A DNA stretch of 64,000 bases from JAAYAY01 sp964563135. GTDB lineage: Bacteria > Planctomycetota > Planctomycetia > Pirellulales > Thermoguttaceae. The stretch covers positions 77,572 through 141,571 of the forward strand of contig CAZLWV010000001.1 of the NCBI GenBank assembly GCA_964563135.1, read 5' to 3'. Shown here in pieces: positions 51,654 through 61,380 of this stretch. Within the stretch, counting starts at the first letter, position 1; each line of letters opens with the position of its first letter. The notes below the pieces were generated by a model. It was not told the origin of the DNA. It worked only from the letters and a program-made list of their open reading frames with translations, and ran no database searches. Both the position numbers and the translations under genes were made by a program.

Positions 51654-53465
51654 CTAGGGGTGCGTAGCGAGCGCGGTGTGTTCCTTGCGATACACGTGGC
51701 CAATGATCGCATCGCACACCGTGCCGGCCACGGCCTTGCCGTAGCCCGGGATCAGTTGCAGGAAACCCGTCTGCTCGGCCGGCAGGACATCGGGCGTGAC
51801 CGCGATCGGTTCACCTTCGACACCCCACTCCTTCGACTTCGGCCGGAAATGGAACGGGTAGGCGCCGGCCAGTCCCGGATCGAGCAGCACCAACCGACCG
51901 CAGTCGCCGTGGTCGTGATGGCCGCTGATAACGCCAACCAGCCGGGTCGGATGATCGGGAACCGCCCTGGCAAAACGCAGTGCGGTCGGGAACCAGGAAT
52001 TGCTTCCGTGCAGGGCCAACTGTCTCGTCCCGTCAGGATTCATCGTCATCCGCCGCCGGGAGAAGTAGTGCGGAATATCGCCGTACTCCCACCGCTGATA
52101 CAGCACCCTCCCGTCGTTCAGCACGGTCGGGTCGTTGTCGCTGTCCTGGTCGAAGGTCAGTTGCTGAAGTTCCTGGTTCTTCAGGCTCATGAGGTAAAGG
52201 CTCGCCACCTGTCCCACTCCGTCCAGACACGGCAGGCCGATATAGCCTCCCGTGGAGCAGAGGACGATGCGGCCATCGGGCAGATAGCACGCGTCGAAAA
52301 AATCCAGGTCGGGATAATCGTCGGGGCTCAGTTGCCTGAGCCCGTTGCCGTCGCTGCCGATCTCATAGACTGCCCAGCGGTCGTTCTGGTCGATGCTCGA
52401 AAACAACATCCGCTGGCCGGAGTACTCCACGCGGACATCGCGAACAATCTGGTCGCCCGAGGGCCTGTACAGCCGGTCGATGGAGGGCTTGCCGCGCAGG
52501 TTGGAGAGCACGGCGATTTCGTTATCCCATCCCTTGCGCGGCAGGGAGGTCTGGTTCTGAAAGTTGTGGGCCACAAAGCCTGCATCGGCGCTTTCAACCG
52601 TTCTTGCCCGCCCAGCGCCGAAATTCCGCTTCACGACCAGCAGCTTGTCGAAATCCAGGAGGGGATTAGCCAGCAGAATCGTACGTATGTCGTCCAGAAG
52701 CTCGTCGGCCGATTCGGCTCCGTTTGCCTCCCCCTCTGCAAGCAACCTGAGCACGGCCAGGCGGCTGCTCTCGAATCGTACCAGGATCTGGCGATACCTG
52801 GCGGCGTCGTACAAGCCGGGAAACTCCTGTTCCATGTCGTCAATTGCCAGTCTCACCGCGCCGGTGTTGATGCCTTCCAGGGCCGCGATCCTGGCCTTCC
52901 TCTGTTCCCGTTCCGCGATTCGTCGTCTGCGTTCGCTCCGCTCCGCCTCGCCGAGTCGCGCTCGCTCGAAGCCTTGGGGCATCTCCGACAACGACTTCAG
53001 CCGCAGCCCGCAGATGTGGGGAAAGGGACCTGCACACTGGAGCGTGATCGTGTGGACGCCTGCGGAGAAATGGAGCGTGCACTGCTCTTCCCACCTGGCG
53101 GACGAAGTTTTCCAGCTCCCTGTGACACCCCCCAGGCCGGTGTGCACCTCCACTCCGTCCACAAGAATGACCACAGGGCGAGCCTGGGCGGCGGCATACA
53201 AGGCCGAAAGGGTGCAGTCCCCGTCTGCAGAAAAACGGATATCGTAGTCCACCCAGTTGGGAAGTTCGCCGCCGTTCCAAATGCACGCAGGCCCGTCGGC
53301 GTAGGCCCCCCCCGTGAGGCTCACCCGGGGATTGCCGCCATCGAAATCCCGGGCCTCGATCGTGACCGTGGCATCCCCAGCGAGAGTCCCTGCAGGCCAT
53401 GCTACCAGGAAGGAAACGAGGACCACGATCAGCACGCGTACGGCAAACAGGAATGGGGCGGGCAT
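51654..53465 (-). CDS. 5' part: secreted hydrazine-synthase-alpha-like / propeller region
   Basis: 603 residues. A signal peptide (VRVLIVVLVSFLVAWPAGTLAG) is followed by a CBM6-like beta domain at about 30-160 (ATVTIEARDFDGGNPRVSL, HTITLQCAGPFPHICGLRL), a helical charged stretch, then ANPLLDFDKLLVVKRN, a segment typical of the planctomycete hydrazine-synthase-alpha-like family, and PD40-type propeller blades (DRWAVYEIGSDGNGLRQLS, VASLYLMSLKNQELQQLTFDQ). It ends at the premature TAG. There is no evidence for anammox here; related proteins occur widely in non-anammox planctomycetes. Confidence 0.65.
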   Translation of the reverse strand: MPAPFLFAVRVLIVVLVSFLVAWPAGTLAGDATVTIEARDFDGGNPRVSLTGGAYADGPACIWNGGELPNWVDYDIRFSADGDCTLSALYAAAQARPVVILVDGVEVHTGLGGVTGSWKTSSARWEEQCTLHFSAGVHTITLQCAGPFPHICGLRLKSLSEMPQGFERARLGEAERSERRRRIAEREQRKARIAALEGINTGAVRLAIDDMEQEFPGLYDAARYRQILVRFESSRLAVLRLLAEGEANGAESADELLDDIRTILLANPLLDFDKLLVVKRNFGAGRARTVESADAGFVAHNFQNQTSLPRKGWDNEIAVLSNLRGKPSIDRLYRPSGDQIVRDVRVEYSGQRMLFSSIDQNDRWAVYEIGSDGNGLRQLSPDDYPDLDFFDACYLPDGRIVLCSTGGYIGLPCLDGVGQVASLYLMSLKNQELQQLTFDQDSDNDPTVLNDGRVLYQRWEYGDIPHYFSRRRMTMNPDGTRQLALHGSNSWFPTALRFARAVPDHPTRLVGVISGHHDHGDCGRLVLLDPGLAGAYPFHFRPKSKEWGVEGEPIAVTPDVLPAEQTGFLQLIPGYGKAVAGTVCDAIIGHVYRKEHTALATHP

Positions 53466-53684
53466 GATGACGAATTCCCTTCTGTTCCGGATCGAGTCAA
53501 GATGCGTCCATCGGCTGGATTGTAGTGGAGTGAGAGTGTCGCTTCAACGTGCAGCCGGCCTCCGGCTTCCGTCCCAGGGACCGCAACCGGGGAGTGAATT
53601 CATCTTCGGACCTTCCGCAGGGGGCACACTTGGCACTGCCCCTTCAAACGCCATGGAACGTGACCGCCTCGGAGCGGCTTTCCC

Positions 53685-55835
53685 TCAGTCGTTATACGTC
53701 ACGCTCATCACCAGGTCCCGGCACACCAGGCCGGTCGAACGTGCACGTACCGATTTCCAGAGGGCCTCGCCCGTCGTGGGACTGTTGGCCGCACCGAACG
53801 ATACTTCGTTGCGCGTGTAACCAGACCGCGGTTTGAGCGCGCCCGGGGCGTCGATTGCGAGCTTGCCGTCGATGAATACCTTGAGGTCCGCCTTGTCCAG
53901 TTCCACACGATACAGGTGAAAACCGCCGGTCGTGTCGAGTTCATGCTTGAGATTCCTGTTGTGGAAAAGTTCGATACGATCGGGCCACAGGCCGAGCCGT
54001 TCGCCGCTCTCGCCGTTGGCCACGATGAGAAAACTGGAGCCGGATTTCACCTGCACCTCGGCCTCGACCACGGCCTTTCCGGCCGGATCGGCGCCCCACG
54101 GATGCCGGTAGTACAAATAGTCGCCGGCCCCCTCCCCACGGTCGGCCAAGAGGAGCGCCGCTCCCTGTTTCTGCTCAAGCGTTTGCCTGGAACCGGCGTC
54201 GCGCTGCCAGCCATTCCCCGGTTTCTTGTTGCCGTCGAACACGATGCCCCAGGCATGGTCCGTTGAAATCCCGGCGTTGGCTTCGATCTCGACTCGGTTC
54301 TTCCCGCATCGCACGGCTGACGTGGGTACGCGATAGTCGACCCAGCCATCCTTGACCGTGCCGCCGGCGAGCTTCGTGCCATTGACCGCCACGGTCAGTT
54401 GGTCCGCGCCCGTCGCGCCCGGCGTCTCCAGGTGCAGTTTCACCTCCCCGTGGGCACCGCGAGCCTGGGCGGCGTCCAGATCGTCCCCTACGACCAGATC
54501 GACCGCCAGCGGCTCGCCCACTTTGACCTGCCGCGGCTGCGACGGTCCCAACAACTCTGTGGTGCGGTAGTCGAGCCCGCACGCCAGGAACCGTTCCGGC
54601 CGGTCGTCGCGCGTGTGGACGAAGTAGAGCTTGTTCTTCGTCACGAGCAAGTCGGGGTCACCCAGTTCCCTCCAGAGGGCCGCATGGGGATCGAAATAGT
54701 TGAACAAGTGAATTCCATCGGCGCCCGCCTTCCAGGCGTTCAGTGCTCGTCCCCGGTAGCTTTCGAGGGAGCTGCGACGGAAACGGGTCTCGCCCACGAC
54801 CCGGGAATCGCTCAGGCACGGATAGACCTGCACTCCGTACTTGTGCCCCAGTTCGACGCTGTACTCCCAGGGGTTGAGGCGGAAGTAGCAGCTGGTGATG
54901 AGGATGTCGGCCAGACCTTCCTCCAGCCATTTTTCAAGGTCCAATCCCATGTCGCGCGAGTAGCCCACCGAATCGGGAACACGGATGGAAACGAGTATCG
55001 GCCGCCCACGTTCCATGCCGCGTTTTTCGGTCATCTCCCGGATCCGCCAAAGAAGATCCGTCATCATCGCCCGCTCATTGTCGCTCGCCTTGCCGCCCAT
55101 GGCCGTGCTCTTGAAATAGCACAGGTGGCGGAAGAAGTCGAGTTCCACCCCGTCGACGTCGTAGTTGCTGCAGACCTCTTCCACGTAGCGCAGTGCCAGG
55201 TCGCGGATCTCCGGCACTGCATAGTCGACGGAGCTCCATCGCCCGTACGGAGTCCGGTCCACGGGGTTGCCCACCAGCCACTCGGGATGCTCCACCTTGA
55301 GCGGCGGGAAGAGGAAGTACGGCTTGTCGGGGCGGTGGGCCGCGTCGTGTGTGTCGTTCATTCGCATCGACCAGAAAACCTCCATGCCATGCAGATGGCC
55401 GAAGTCGACAACCGCCTTGAGGCAGTCCGTTCCGCCATCGATCAGGTCGCGGGCCACGTTTCGCGATTCGGGCTGGTAACCGTTCTCCGCCCCCGAGCGG
55501 GTCAGCAGGGTTCCGACCTTCGTGTTGTGGGTGAAGTTGCTGAACCCCGCACTGATGGTGCAGTAGGCGAGGGCACCCACATGCGTGCCGGCCAGCGGCG
55601 TCGTCCGCATGGCCAGAAAAGCCTCGGTCGTGACCGGCTCCGATCTCGGATAGTACAGAGTGTCACAGCCGTCGTTGTTCATGATGATCCGCCGCGGCCG
55701 TTGGGCCAGCTTTCGCCGTTCGACTCGGAGCTGCTGGAGCGAAAGGCTCTCTTCCGCTCCGCGCCCGGCAACCGCGCCGCTCGCGGGCACGATCAGGGCA
55801 GCCAACATGAGGACACGCAGGGGAAAGCAGTTCAT
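53685..55835 (-). CDS. Secreted glycoside-hydrolase-like barrel protein with beta-domains
   Basis: 716 residues. Signal peptide MNCFPLRVLMLAALIVPASGAVA. Residues about 45-400 look like a TIM barrel related to GH10-like/GHL families: RRIIMNNDGCDTLYY, MEVFWSMRMNDTHDA, CSNYDVDGVELDFFRH with a conserved acidic pair, GLADILITSCYF, AGADGIHLFNYFD. C-terminal beta domains follow (VDYRVPTSAVRCGKNRVEI; FHLYRVELDKADLKVFIDGKL), probably jelly-roll binding modules. The substrate is unknown. Same direction as the broken cytochrome/SUMF1 gene, 220 bases upstream of it. Confidence 0.72.
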   Translation of the reverse strand: MNCFPLRVLMLAALIVPASGAVAGRGAEESLSLQQLRVERRKLAQRPRRIIMNNDGCDTLYYPRSEPVTTEAFLAMRTTPLAGTHVGALAYCTISAGFSNFTHNTKVGTLLTRSGAENGYQPESRNVARDLIDGGTDCLKAVVDFGHLHGMEVFWSMRMNDTHDAAHRPDKPYFLFPPLKVEHPEWLVGNPVDRTPYGRWSSVDYAVPEIRDLALRYVEEVCSNYDVDGVELDFFRHLCYFKSTAMGGKASDNERAMMTDLLWRIREMTEKRGMERGRPILVSIRVPDSVGYSRDMGLDLEKWLEEGLADILITSCYFRLNPWEYSVELGHKYGVQVYPCLSDSRVVGETRFRRSSLESYRGRALNAWKAGADGIHLFNYFDPHAALWRELGDPDLLVTKNKLYFVHTRDDRPERFLACGLDYRTTELLGPSQPRQVKVGEPLAVDLVVGDDLDAAQARGAHGEVKLHLETPGATGADQLTVAVNGTKLAGGTVKDGWVDYRVPTSAVRCGKNRVEIEANAGISTDHAWGIVFDGNKKPGNGWQRDAGSRQTLEQKQGAALLLADRGEGAGDYLYYRHPWGADPAGKAVVEAEVQVKSGSSFLIVANGESGERLGLWPDRIELFHNRNLKHELDTTGGFHLYRVELDKADLKVFIDGKLAIDAPGALKPRSGYTRNEVSFGAANSPTTGEALWKSVRARSTGLVCRDLVMSVTYND

Positions 55836-56214
55836 GGCAGGAATCCTCCTGTACGATTCGCCTCAAAAATTGTTGAGTCCTTCACAAACACCCGCGACCG
55901 GCGGGAAGAGACCACCGGCAACTGAGCGGCAGTTCGTACTGGCTACCCTGCCGCTCTGTGAACACCAGGCCAATGCCGGAAGCTCCGGTCAGGAACCGGC
56001 TCATCACCGTTTCGAACGGCGATTTTACCCTCTCGACCTGGCCAAATGCAAACCGGCTGGTTGTACCGGGCGGAGGCGGTCGGCGGGCCCGAACGGCGGC
56101 CCGAGGTAGTCATACTTCGCTGGACTTCGTATAGTACGTGAGGCGAACGGCACGTGAGCCATCTCGTGTCTGCGGCTTGAACCATCCGATCTGACCTCGG
56201 CGCAGAAAACCCAG
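55836..56214. other. Divergent intergenic region with hairpin
   Basis: Between the glycosidase-like gene (minus) and resB (plus). A 9-bp perfect stem GAGCGGCAG (55924-55932) / CTGCCGCTC (55948-55956) with a 15-nt loop, and a smaller CCCGC/GCGGG hairpin nearby (about 55892-55906). Function unknown; possibly regulatory for either promoter. Confidence 0.45.
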
Positions 56215-58131
56215 ATGCCCAGCAAGAAGCGATCCCAGAACCTGAAGGAAGACCTGTCGCAGGCGGGAAACGACAACGCCGACGATGGTGCTGAAACCGG
56301 CTCTGCCCCCCCCGCGCACGACGGGCGGAAAAGCGTCCCACGCCCGGAAGGCAATTGGCTTGGCGCAGGGGTTCGCGGGATCGGTTCCTTGTGGCTTGGC
56401 GTGGTGCTCCTGGTCGTACTCCTCGTGGCCATGGCCTGCGCCACGGTCTTCGAATCCAGCCATGGTGCCGAGCAGGCTCTTGCGCTGTTCTATCGGTCGT
56501 GGTGGTTCGAGACCCTGCTGGCTCTGCTGGCGCTCAACATCGCGACAGCGCTGGTGTTGCGGTTCCCTTTCTCCAGGAGCCAGATCGGCTTCGTGGTAAC
56601 CCACATCTCCATCCTCGTCATTCTGGCCGGTGCGCTGGTGACCGACTGGTTCGGGGTGAACGGGGAGGTAACCGTGGCGGAAGGCGAGACTGTCGAGGAG
56701 TTGAGCATCAACCAGGAATCGGTCCTTTTCAGCCGGCGAAGTGATGGAGCCAGGTCCGCGATTGTACTCGACCGGCTCCCCTCCGACGGTCTCCGCGCGG
56801 TGGAACGTCCCGACGCATCGGCCCTGACCCTGGACGAGACTGGCATCGAGGTCGTTCGCTACGTGCCCGACAGCCAGGAATCGGAGGAAGTCGTCAACGA
56901 CAACCCACAGCCTCGGCTCGCGGTCGAACTGTCGCTTACCGTCCCGCGTGAAGCGGGCGAAGGAGCCTCCGCCTGGGTGTTCGCCGACGAGGATGCCACG
57001 GTGGCAGGTATCCCGGTGCTGCTCCGCCAGGTCGATCAGGAAGAGCTCGACCGGCTGTCGGCAGCGGAAACAAGTGAACCAGACGCATCGATCGGCTCGA
57101 TCGTGGTCGAATATGAGGGTTCGACCTACCGGTTCTCGGTAGAGGAATGCCAGAAGCAGGCTGTGGCAATCGGCGATACCGGCTACACGCTCAGAGTGCT
57201 GCGTTACATGCCGCACGCCGTGGTCGGGCGTGATAACGCGCTCGAGAATGCGTCCGACCGGCCCGTCAATCCGACAATCGAGGTGGAACTCGTCGGCTCC
57301 AAGGGTCCGCTGACCCGCCCTGCTTTTGCCAAGTTTCCGGAGTTCTGGTCGATGCACAGCTCCGCGGCGGGACCGGGCCCAACGGTGAAGTTCATTGCCA
57401 CCGCCAATGCTGATTTGGACACGCCGATCTCCGTGCTTCGCAGTCCGAATGGCAAAGTCTACGCGCGTTTCGCCCCTGAAGGCCAACCACCGGTCGTCGA
57501 GGAGCTGCCCCCCGGTGCATCGATCCAATCGCCCTGGGAAGGCGTCCGATTGACGATGCTCCGGCAACTGGATCATGCCCGTCGCAGTCGGAGTGTTGTT
57601 CCGGTCAACCCGATCCGAAAGAACCGGATCCCCGCCGTCGAGCTCCGGGCGACCGCCCCGGCGGGTACGCAGACCTTGTGGCTGCGGAAATACACCCGGA
57701 GCGCAATCATGATTGGCGATTCGATCTACGACGTGGTCTACGCCAACCGGCAACTCCCGCTGGGCTTTTCGGTCACCCTTGAGGATTTCGAAATCGGCCA
57801 CTACCCGGGTACGATGCGCCCTCGTTCGTTCACAAGCCGCATCACGCTCGTCGATCCCGTCTCCGGCCGGCAGATGCACCGCCAGGTCAGCATGAACCAT
57901 CCCACCCAGTTCGGCGGCTACACGCTCTATCAGTCGAGCTATCGGGAAGACGGCGAGAAGATGGTCAGCGTTCTGAGCGCTGCGAGAGATCCAGGACAGT
58001 TCATCGTGTTTCTCGGCTACGTCGGTACCCTTGCCGGAATGCTGCTCGTTCTTGGCCGGCGAGTTCTGAACCAGCGTGGGCGGCACTCCGGGTTTCCGAC
58101 GCCCGGCGATCCGGAGGCTGCCCGCCCCTAG
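56215..58131 (+). CDS. resB: ResB-like cytochrome c biogenesis protein
   Basis: 638 residues. After a charged 55-residue start come three membrane helices (LWLGVVLLVVLLVAMACATVFES; WWFETLLALLALNIATALVL; GFVVTHISILVILAGALVTDWFG), a large extracytoplasmic domain with the ResB pattern RQLPLGFSVTLEDFEIGHYPG...FTSRITLVDP, NHPTQFGGYTLYQSSY, and a last helix (FIVFLGYVGTLAGMLLVL). With CcsA it forms the system II heme export and ligation complex. Longer than typical ResB because of the insert at about 170-470. The ccsA gene follows by 91 bases. Confidence 0.85.
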   Translation: MPSKKRSQNLKEDLSQAGNDNADDGAETGSAPPAHDGRKSVPRPEGNWLGAGVRGIGSLWLGVVLLVVLLVAMACATVFESSHGAEQALALFYRSWWFETLLALLALNIATALVLRFPFSRSQIGFVVTHISILVILAGALVTDWFGVNGEVTVAEGETVEELSINQESVLFSRRSDGARSAIVLDRLPSDGLRAVERPDASALTLDETGIEVVRYVPDSQESEEVVNDNPQPRLAVELSLTVPREAGEGASAWVFADEDATVAGIPVLLRQVDQEELDRLSAAETSEPDASIGSIVVEYEGSTYRFSVEECQKQAVAIGDTGYTLRVLRYMPHAVVGRDNALENASDRPVNPTIEVELVGSKGPLTRPAFAKFPEFWSMHSSAAGPGPTVKFIATANADLDTPISVLRSPNGKVYARFAPEGQPPVVEELPPGASIQSPWEGVRLTMLRQLDHARRSRSVVPVNPIRKNRIPAVELRATAPAGTQTLWLRKYTRSAIMIGDSIYDVVYANRQLPLGFSVTLEDFEIGHYPGTMRPRSFTSRITLVDPVSGRQMHRQVSMNHPTQFGGYTLYQSSYREDGEKMVSVLSAARDPGQFIVFLGYVGTLAGMLLVLGRRVLNQRGRHSGFPTPGDPEAARP

Positions 58132-58222
58132 CATCCTATGCGACACCACCCGTTTGCGTTTTCCCGTCGGCCATGATTTGCGATCCACACCGGCAGATTT
58201 GCCTGGCTCGTCTGGAGTAGCT

Positions 58223-60022
58223 ATGCCCCTTCACGTTCTGATCCTGGCCGCCATCGTGACAGCCCAACCTGCTCCGCCGGAACCGCGGCTTCCGGCGTCA
58301 CTCGACCTGGAACAGATCCGAGCCCTGCCGCTCCAGCACGACGGACGTTGGATGCCGCTGGATACCGTGGCGAGAGACATCGTCGAGACGGTCACCGATA
58401 GCGCCTTCTTCAGGGGCCATGACCCCGTGCTCCTGCTTCTGGCATGGACATTTTCTCCCAAGGCATGGAAGGACACACCACTGATCGCCATCCCCCAGGC
58501 CGAACTCCGTGCCGAGCTCAAGTTGCCGGAATCGAAGTCGGTTTTTTCCTTTTCGGAGCTGGCCGGCCACGATCCGCTGTTCGAACTGGCCTCCGCGTTT
58601 TCCAGGCTCGATTCCGACCGTGCATCCGACCCGCTGGAGAACAAGGTTGCCGAGATCCAGAAGAAACTGACCGTACTCGGCACCGCATTCACCGGGAAGA
58701 CAATCAAGCCCATTCCCGACCCCGACGACGTGGTCGGCACCTGGCGTCCCGTGCCACCGGCTCTACCGGTCGGCGTCAGCTCTGACATGCAAGCCGTCCA
58801 CGAGGCCTGGAAAGCCCTCGGCGACGCATTCGTCAGGGACGACGCGGCCGCCTTCTCGGCAGCCGCCTCCCGCCTGGCCTCGCAGTTGGAGGAGCTTCCC
58901 GCGGCCCACCGCCCGGACCCGTCGCTGCTGCGCGTCGAACTTCGCTACAACCGGATTCGACCGTTCCGCTCCGCCTGGATCGTATTGCTGACTGGGGCCG
59001 TCCTGGCCGCCGCCGCGATCGCTGTTCGCCGCCGTTGGTTCGACGCAGTGGCTGTCGCGGGAATGCTGGTCGGCTTCGCCGTTCTCACCTACGGGCTTTC
59101 TCTGCGCTGGAGCATCGCCGGGCGGATCCCGGCCGCCAACATGTTTGAATCGCTTCTGTTTCTGAGCTGGGGGATGGGCGCCTTTGCCCTGGTCTCGGTT
59201 TTCCTGTTCCACGACCGGCTGGTGACGCTGAACGCCTCCGCGATGGGCGCTGTCGCTCTCATTCTGGCCGATTGCCTTCCCATGGACCACTACATTCGGC
59301 CAATCGCCCCGGTCCTGCTTGACACGGTGTGGATGTCGATCCACGTGCCGGTGATCATGGTCTCTTATTCGGTCCTTGCTATGGCCGTTGTCATTGCCCA
59401 CGTTGAACTCCTGGCGATCGCCCTGGCGCCCCACAAACGGCAACTGATCTTGGCCATCGACTCGCTGCACTACTCCTATGTCCACGTGGGCGTGATTCTC
59501 CTGGCTGCCGGGATCATCACCGGCAGCATATGGGCCGCCTCGTCGTGGGGGCGCTACTGGGGCTGGGACCCCAAGGAAGTGTGGTCATTGGTAGCTCTGC
59601 TTGGCTACCTGGCAGTTCTGCATCTGCGGATCGACCGCGTTCGCCCGCCGAAGTGGCTCTACTTCGTTGGAGCCGTACTGATAGCCGGCGTTCTCACGCT
59701 GGCCGCACCGATGCTGGCCCCGCTCACCCCAGCCAAACTCCTGGCCCTGGCCGCGACTCTGGCGGCGATGCTGCTCTTCGTGCTCGCCCGCGGCAAACTT
59801 GCTACGGCACTGAAGAGCATCTTCGCCTTCTGGCTGATCGTGATGACCTATGTGGGAGTCAACTACGTCCTCAACACCGGCATGCACAGCTACGGCTTCG
59901 GCACCGGCGCCGTGGTCCGCTACCTTTACGTGGCCGGCGGAATCGACCTCGGACTGGTGCTGGCCAGCAGCCTCACCGCCCTCTTGCGTCACACTCCCCA
60001 GGCCGCCCCAAAGCACGCGTGA
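58223..60022 (+). CDS. ccsA: CcsA-type cytochrome c assembly protein
   Basis: 599 residues from ATG 58223 (TGGAG upstream); upstream in-frame starts overlap the resB end. A hydrophobic start is followed by about 260 extracytoplasmic-looking residues, then eight or so helices. The heme-handling WWD motif WGRYWGWDPKEVWSL is present, with flanking His (SIHVPVIMVSYSVLAM, MHSYGFGTG). Together with ResB this is the system II apparatus that attaches heme to CxxCH proteins, consistent with the cytochrome-like gene upstream. The long N-terminal domain is atypical of CcsA but seen in planctomycete forms. Confidence 0.9.
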   Translation: MPLHVLILAAIVTAQPAPPEPRLPASLDLEQIRALPLQHDGRWMPLDTVARDIVETVTDSAFFRGHDPVLLLLAWTFSPKAWKDTPLIAIPQAELRAELKLPESKSVFSFSELAGHDPLFELASAFSRLDSDRASDPLENKVAEIQKKLTVLGTAFTGKTIKPIPDPDDVVGTWRPVPPALPVGVSSDMQAVHEAWKALGDAFVRDDAAAFSAAASRLASQLEELPAAHRPDPSLLRVELRYNRIRPFRSAWIVLLTGAVLAAAAIAVRRRWFDAVAVAGMLVGFAVLTYGLSLRWSIAGRIPAANMFESLLFLSWGMGAFALVSVFLFHDRLVTLNASAMGAVALILADCLPMDHYIRPIAPVLLDTVWMSIHVPVIMVSYSVLAMAVVIAHVELLAIALAPHKRQLILAIDSLHYSYVHVGVILLAAGIITGSIWAASSWGRYWGWDPKEVWSLVALLGYLAVLHLRIDRVRPPKWLYFVGAVLIAGVLTLAAPMLAPLTPAKLLALAATLAAMLLFVLARGKLATALKSIFAFWLIVMTYVGVNYVLNTGMHSYGFGTGAVVRYLYVAGGIDLGLVLASSLTALLRHTPQAAPKHA

Positions 60023-60203
60023 TCACGGCAAGACACCTCGGCACATCAACGAGGCCTCTCAAGCTCTGGAGCTTCGTCATCTGCCGTGTGATCAAAGGTC
60101 ACGCGTCCCCGCAGGTGCCGGCTGCTCGCCGGCATGGTCCCTGCCGACCATGCCCCACCAACCACTGCGAGACTTTCTGCCCGATTGCTGCCACGGCGGC
60201 AAC

Positions 60204-61034
60204 TCATTGAGGAACCGTCTGGAGCGAAGGGCGTTTCAACCGAAGTCCGCGAAGGGCACACCTCGTGACCCGTGTGCCGCCCACATCGAGATACTCCAGG
60301 CATGGAAGCCGTTCGAGGAACTCCAGACCGCGATCGGTTATGGCTGTGTGCGCCGCGTCGAATGATCTCAGCCCCTTCAGGCAGGCCAGTCGCTCAAGGC
60401 CACAGTCGGTAATCTTCGTCGTTGACAACGACAGATCTTCGAGGCCCGAGATCTGCCCGAGCAGTCTGCAGCCGGCGTCGGTGATCGCGGTTCGCTGGAG
60501 AATGAGGGCTCGGAGGCAGGGCATCTTATGGAAATCGGGCACAACATCGTCGGTGATGCACGTGCCCGTCAGGTTCAGGAACTCGATTGTCCTCACTGCC
60601 TCGAGCAACCCGCGGATCTGGTCATTCGTGATCGGAAGAAAGGCCAGATCCACGGCCACGATCGGTTCGCCGGGTTGGCTGGAGTCGCGTCGGAACTTCG
60701 TGACGGCCAGCGGGGGCAATCCGGCAACCTTCACGGTCTCCAGTGACTCCGTTTCGCAACCACCTTCGGTCGTCAACAGGGGCGGCGAGTGTTGCCACAC
60801 CGTCGCCACGAGCGTTGTGGCCACCGCAAGAAAAACCACCGCCGCGACCGCCTGACTCCACCAATCTCCCCCTGCTGTGGGATGAAGTGGTCTGCGCTGC
60901 CCGTGCCGCATCGAGACCGCACCGGGCACCGTCGGCTTCTTCCAGCGCAGGTAGCAGTCGATCAGCAGCAGAGCCGCATAGACTCCCCCGACCAAAGAAA
61001 GCGAACCGATTGCGATCTGGACGAGAAGCCTCAT
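60204..61034 (-). CDS. Membrane-anchored leucine-rich-repeat protein
   Basis: 276 residues from ATG 61034 (CAAGGAGGTCGTGCC upstream). Two hydrophobic helices (LVQIAIGSLSLVGGVYAALLLI and AVAAVVFLAVATTLVATVW) are followed by LRRs of about 24 residues: IEFLNLTGTCITDDVV, LRALILQRTAITDAGCRLL, LEDLSLSTTKITDCGLERL, LRSFDAAHTAITDRGLEFL, LEYLDVGGTRVTRCALRGL. The GLxxL pattern is the cysteine-containing/ribonuclease-inhibitor-like type frequent in planctomycetes. It is likely extracytoplasmic. Convergent with ccsA. Confidence 0.8.
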   Translation of the reverse strand: MRLLVQIAIGSLSLVGGVYAALLLIDCYLRWKKPTVPGAVSMRHGQRRPLHPTAGGDWWSQAVAAVVFLAVATTLVATVWQHSPPLLTTEGGCETESLETVKVAGLPPLAVTKFRRDSSQPGEPIVAVDLAFLPITNDQIRGLLEAVRTIEFLNLTGTCITDDVVPDFHKMPCLRALILQRTAITDAGCRLLGQISGLEDLSLSTTKITDCGLERLACLKGLRSFDAAHTAITDRGLEFLERLPCLEYLDVGGTRVTRCALRGLRLKRPSLQTVPQ

Positions 61035-61152
61035 GGCACGACCTCCTTGAGATGTCTTCCGCTTGGACCAAAGGGCCACAAGAGACATCCACGCTGGTTG
61101 GGCCCCCGATCCGGCAACGACACTGGCTGAGCAGACGCCGATTCTCCCCAAG

Positions 61153-61168
61153 CCTGATCGCGATCAGG
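61153..61168. promoter_or_regulatory. 16-bp perfect palindrome, possible operator
   Basis: CCTGATCGCGATCAGG, its own reverse complement, 119 bases upstream of the LRR gene start. Symmetric sites of this length are typical of dimeric regulators; no regulator is assigned. Confidence 0.35.
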
Positions 61169-61302
61169 GCGAGGAGCACTTCTGCCAATTTCCACCGTTT
61201 CGCCCCGAAACTGTGCGTACCTGAGAAGACTATTCGCTCAAACGCTCCCAATCTTGTGACGTTTCCGGAATTAATCGGAGAAAAATGACAAGGCCGCTCA
61301 GG

Positions 61303-61380
61303 GTCTGCACAGAAACGGTTCATGGATCCTGCAGCGGGCTCTGGGCAGGGCTCCGGTTTCCCCTCTTCTGCCGGCAGCGA
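61303..61380 (+). repeat. Degraded copy of dispersed repeat (copy 5)
   Basis: GTCTGCAC, GGTTCATGGATCC, then GGGCTCCGGTTTCC and GCCGGCAG are in the same order as in copies 1-4 but with many changes. Confidence 0.35.

Larger units (their letters stand above)
49606..53465 (-). pseudogene. Broken hydrazine-synthase-alpha-like / c-type cytochrome / SUMF1 polyprotein gene
   Basis: Read on the minus strand, one gene is split twice. An in-frame TAG at 51654-51656 ends the first part (YRKEHTALATHP), and the same frame continues PRSSKYFLVSMKPTPQSLWGIYLVDVFDN, as expected of the family, where Tyr would be normal. Then GWDVKRVLGT runs out of frame, and DGSALFEIPANTPVSLQPLDEEG appears in another frame. 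The mismatch suits a lost segment of about 19 nt between two GACGG-like repeats. The intact family has signal peptide, propeller-like middle, CxxCH heme sites and an FGE-type end. Either a real pseudogene or two assembly errors. Confidence 0.7.

Noticed and set aside
51654..53465. Anammox hydrazine synthase
   Set aside because: Only the general alpha-subunit-like family is suggested; beta/gamma subunits and other anammox genes are absent, and homologues are common in non-anammox planctomycetes.
56110..58188. 692-codon open frame on the minus strand opposite resB
   Set aside because: Shadow of resB: low-complexity Arg/His/Asp composition and no domain.
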